Position numbers and translations under genes: made by a program. The notes below the pieces were generated by a model, which worked only from the letters and a program-made list of their open reading frames with translations, did no database searches and had not been told where the DNA came from. Positions 31,660 to 33,273 of a stretch of 33,273 nucleotides of DNA are shown one piece after another (position 1 is the first letter of the stretch; each line of letters begins with the position of its first letter). Source of the stretch: Bacteroidota bacterium (GTDB lineage Bacteria > Bacteroidota > Bacteroidia > Bacteroidales > GCA-2711565); the NCBI GenBank assembly GCA_002711565.1, contig PARP01000030.1, forward strand, positions 1 to 33,273, written 5' to 3'.

Positions 31660-33273
31660 ATGAAAAAGTATTTATTCATTCTTCCAATCTTTATTCTGTT
31701 ATTTTATGCATGTGATAAAGAAGATAATTATGGATCCGCGAATATTATTCCACGACCAGATTATTATTTGGTTTCAGAAGATGTTATTAGCCTGAATTCC
31801 AAAGTTAAGATCGTATTGCAAGAAGACAATGAGATCTTAAGAAATTCTGGTGATTTGCTAGCCGAAATGTTAAGAGAACTAACCGGTTTTGAGATTCCGA
31901 TCGTTCTGTATGATGAAGCGAGAGAAGTGAATCGGGATATTGTTCTTTCTACTCACAGTACAAAGCAAATGGAGAAGCATTCTTATGAGATCATGACCCG
32001 TATGGGAACGGTTATGATGCAAGCTCAGGATGCCGAAGGGATGTTCTATGCAATTCAATCATTTTTGCAACTTCTTCCTCCGGAATTGCTGGCAGGAAAA
32101 ATGAAAGGTGAAATTAAGAAGATCAATCTTCCAAGAATGCATATTGTTGATAAACCTCGATTTGAGTACAGAGGAATGCATTTGGATGTTTCAAGACATT
32201 TCTTCCCGAAGGAATTCATTTTGAAATTCATAGACTTGATGGCTTTTTATAAATTCAATACGTTCCATTGGCATCTAACAGATGATAATGGTTGGAGACT
32301 AGAGATCGATCAGTATCCACTATTAACTGAGATCTCTGCCTGGCGTGCAGATCATGAAGATGAACCCTGGCGCGGTCGTTCACAACAAAGACCCGGAGAG
32401 GAAGCTACTTATGGTGGTTTTTATACAAAAGATGATGTGAGAGAGGTTTTGGCTTATGCTAAAGAAAGATTTATCACTGTTATTCCTGAAATAGAAATGC
32501 CGGGTCATACATCTGAAGTCTTCGCCGCTTATCCTGAATTATCCTGTTCCGGTGAAAAACTCACTGTTCAAACGGGAGGTTATTGGCCTAATAAAGACAT
32601 ATTCTGTGCTGGTAAAGAAGAAACATTCGAATTTATTGAAAATGTATTGGATGAAGTAATTGAACTTTTCCCATCGCAATATATTCATATTGGAGGAGAT
32701 GAAGCATTCAAAGAAGCTTGGGAAGAATGCCCTTTATGTCAGAATAGAATTAGTGAAGAAGGATTAAAAGATGAGCATGAACTTCAAAGCTATTTTATAA
32801 AGCGAATAGAAAAATATCTGATCTCAAAAGGAAAGAAAATGATCGGTTGGGATGAGATTTTGGAAGGAGGATTAGCTCCTGAAGCAACAGTTATGTCGTG
32901 GAGAGGCATGCAAGGCGGAATTGAAGCTGCTCAACAAGGCCATGATGTGATCATAACTCCAACTTCGCATTGCTATTTCGATTATTATCAAGCTGATCCT
33001 GAATTTGAACCTGAAGCTATTGGTGGGTTTACAACACTTAAAAAGGTATATTCATTCGAACCGATACCTGATGTTTTGAGTGAAGAAGAAGCTAAGCATG
33101 TTTTAGGTGCACAAGGTAATATCTGGACAGAATGGATTGCTACTCCTGATCATGCCGAGTATATGTCGATCCCAAGAATGTTAGCTCTGGCCGAGGTAGT
33201 ATGGACAGATCCTGAAAAGAAAAGCTGGAGACAGTTCAATAAAAGATTGCAGCAGCATTTTAGATATTTCGAT
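31660..33273 (+). CDS. GH20 beta-N-acetylhexosaminidase lipoprotein (3' end beyond window)
   Basis: A frame of 538 codons, open to the right edge, so the C-terminus is missing. The N-terminus is a lipoprotein signal ending YAC with Cys 18, although the lipobox is not canonical. A GH20b-type domain covers about 35-150, then the catalytic barrel starts at RFEYRGMHLDVSRHFF. The catalytic Asp-Glu pair is D347-E348 in HIGGDEAF, and the FNTFHWHLTDDNGW motif is intact. The enzyme removes terminal GlcNAc or GalNAc outside the inner membrane. It follows the glycosylasparaginase by 6 bp. Confidence 0.94.
   Translation, partial: MKKYLFILPIFILLFYACDKEDNYGSANIIPRPDYYLVSEDVISLNSKVKIVLQEDNEILRNSGDLLAEMLRELTGFEIPIVLYDEAREVNRDIVLSTHSTKQMEKHSYEIMTRMGTVMMQAQDAEGMFYAIQSFLQLLPPELLAGKMKGEIKKINLPRMHIVDKPRFEYRGMHLDVSRHFFPKEFILKFIDLMAFYKFNTFHWHLTDDNGWRLEIDQYPLLTEISAWRADHEDEPWRGRSQQRPGEEATYGGFYTKDDVREVLAYAKERFITVIPEIEMPGHTSEVFAAYPELSCSGEKLTVQTGGYWPNKDIFCAGKEETFEFIENVLDEVIELFPSQYIHIGGDEAFKEAWEECPLCQNRISEEGLKDEHELQSYFIKRIEKYLISKGKKMIGWDEILEGGLAPEATVMSWRGMQGGIEAAQQGHDVIITPTSHCYFDYYQADPEFEPEAIGGFTTLKKVYSFEPIPDVLSEEEAKHVLGAQGNIWTEWIATPDHAEYMSIPRMLALAEVVWTDPEKKSWRQFNKRLQQHFRYFD

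Overview
The window is a ~36% GC stretch of a Bacteroidota chromosome, most likely from the gliding, type IX secretion-bearing part of the phylum (Flavobacteriales or a neighbour). The evidence is a GldB lipoprotein gene, PorT-like barrels, a CCDC81-HU/SPOR protein, a bacterial GH3-family protein, the long form of urocanate hydratase, and repeated TAnnTTFG-type -7 promoter elements (TATCTTTG, TAATTTTG, TAGCTTTG, fitting TAnnTTTG). Nearly all stops are TAA or TAG. No rRNA, tRNA, CRISPR array, transposase or phage gene was seen.

Layout. 1-420 is non-coding: a TTCGCTA heptamer array, two imperfect hairpins and a second degenerate heptamer array. 421-3706 (minus) holds comM, gldB and a PorT-like barrel gene. 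3892-6219 (plus) holds another barrel gene and nadE, closed by a heptad-built hairpin. 6288-13204 (minus) is a housekeeping run: GH3-like, deoxynucleoside kinase, csaA, kdsB, SPOR protein, trmB, MGMT-like, mrp and a NifU-like gene. Then come ispE (plus), tgt-lptG (minus), a glycosyltransferase plus ECF sigma pair (plus) and hutU (plus).

20302-22545 is the oddest part. A four-helix-bundle (S23/IVS family) gene lies between two complementary heptamer arrays. Next to it is a secreted repeat protein whose reading frame is cut by one in-frame TGA, exactly where the other repeats have a conserved glycine.

22805 to the right edge is a nine-gene plus-strand catabolic cluster: trans-3-hydroxy-L-proline dehydratase, S37-type prolyl aminopeptidase, FucP/NagP-type transporter, sugar nucleotidyltransferase, two APH-fold kinases, a divergent LysA-like decarboxylase, Tat-exported glycosylasparaginase and a GH20 hexosaminidase lipoprotein (cut by the edge). 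Read together this looks like a route for dismantling N-glycosylated, (hydroxy)proline-containing protein. The exported enzymes free GlcNAc and aspartate, the transporter imports the sugar, and an anomeric kinase plus nucleotidyltransferase could activate it to an NDP-sugar, as AmgK/MurU do in cell-wall recycling. The decarboxylase and the second kinase have no assigned step and are the most open part of the cluster.
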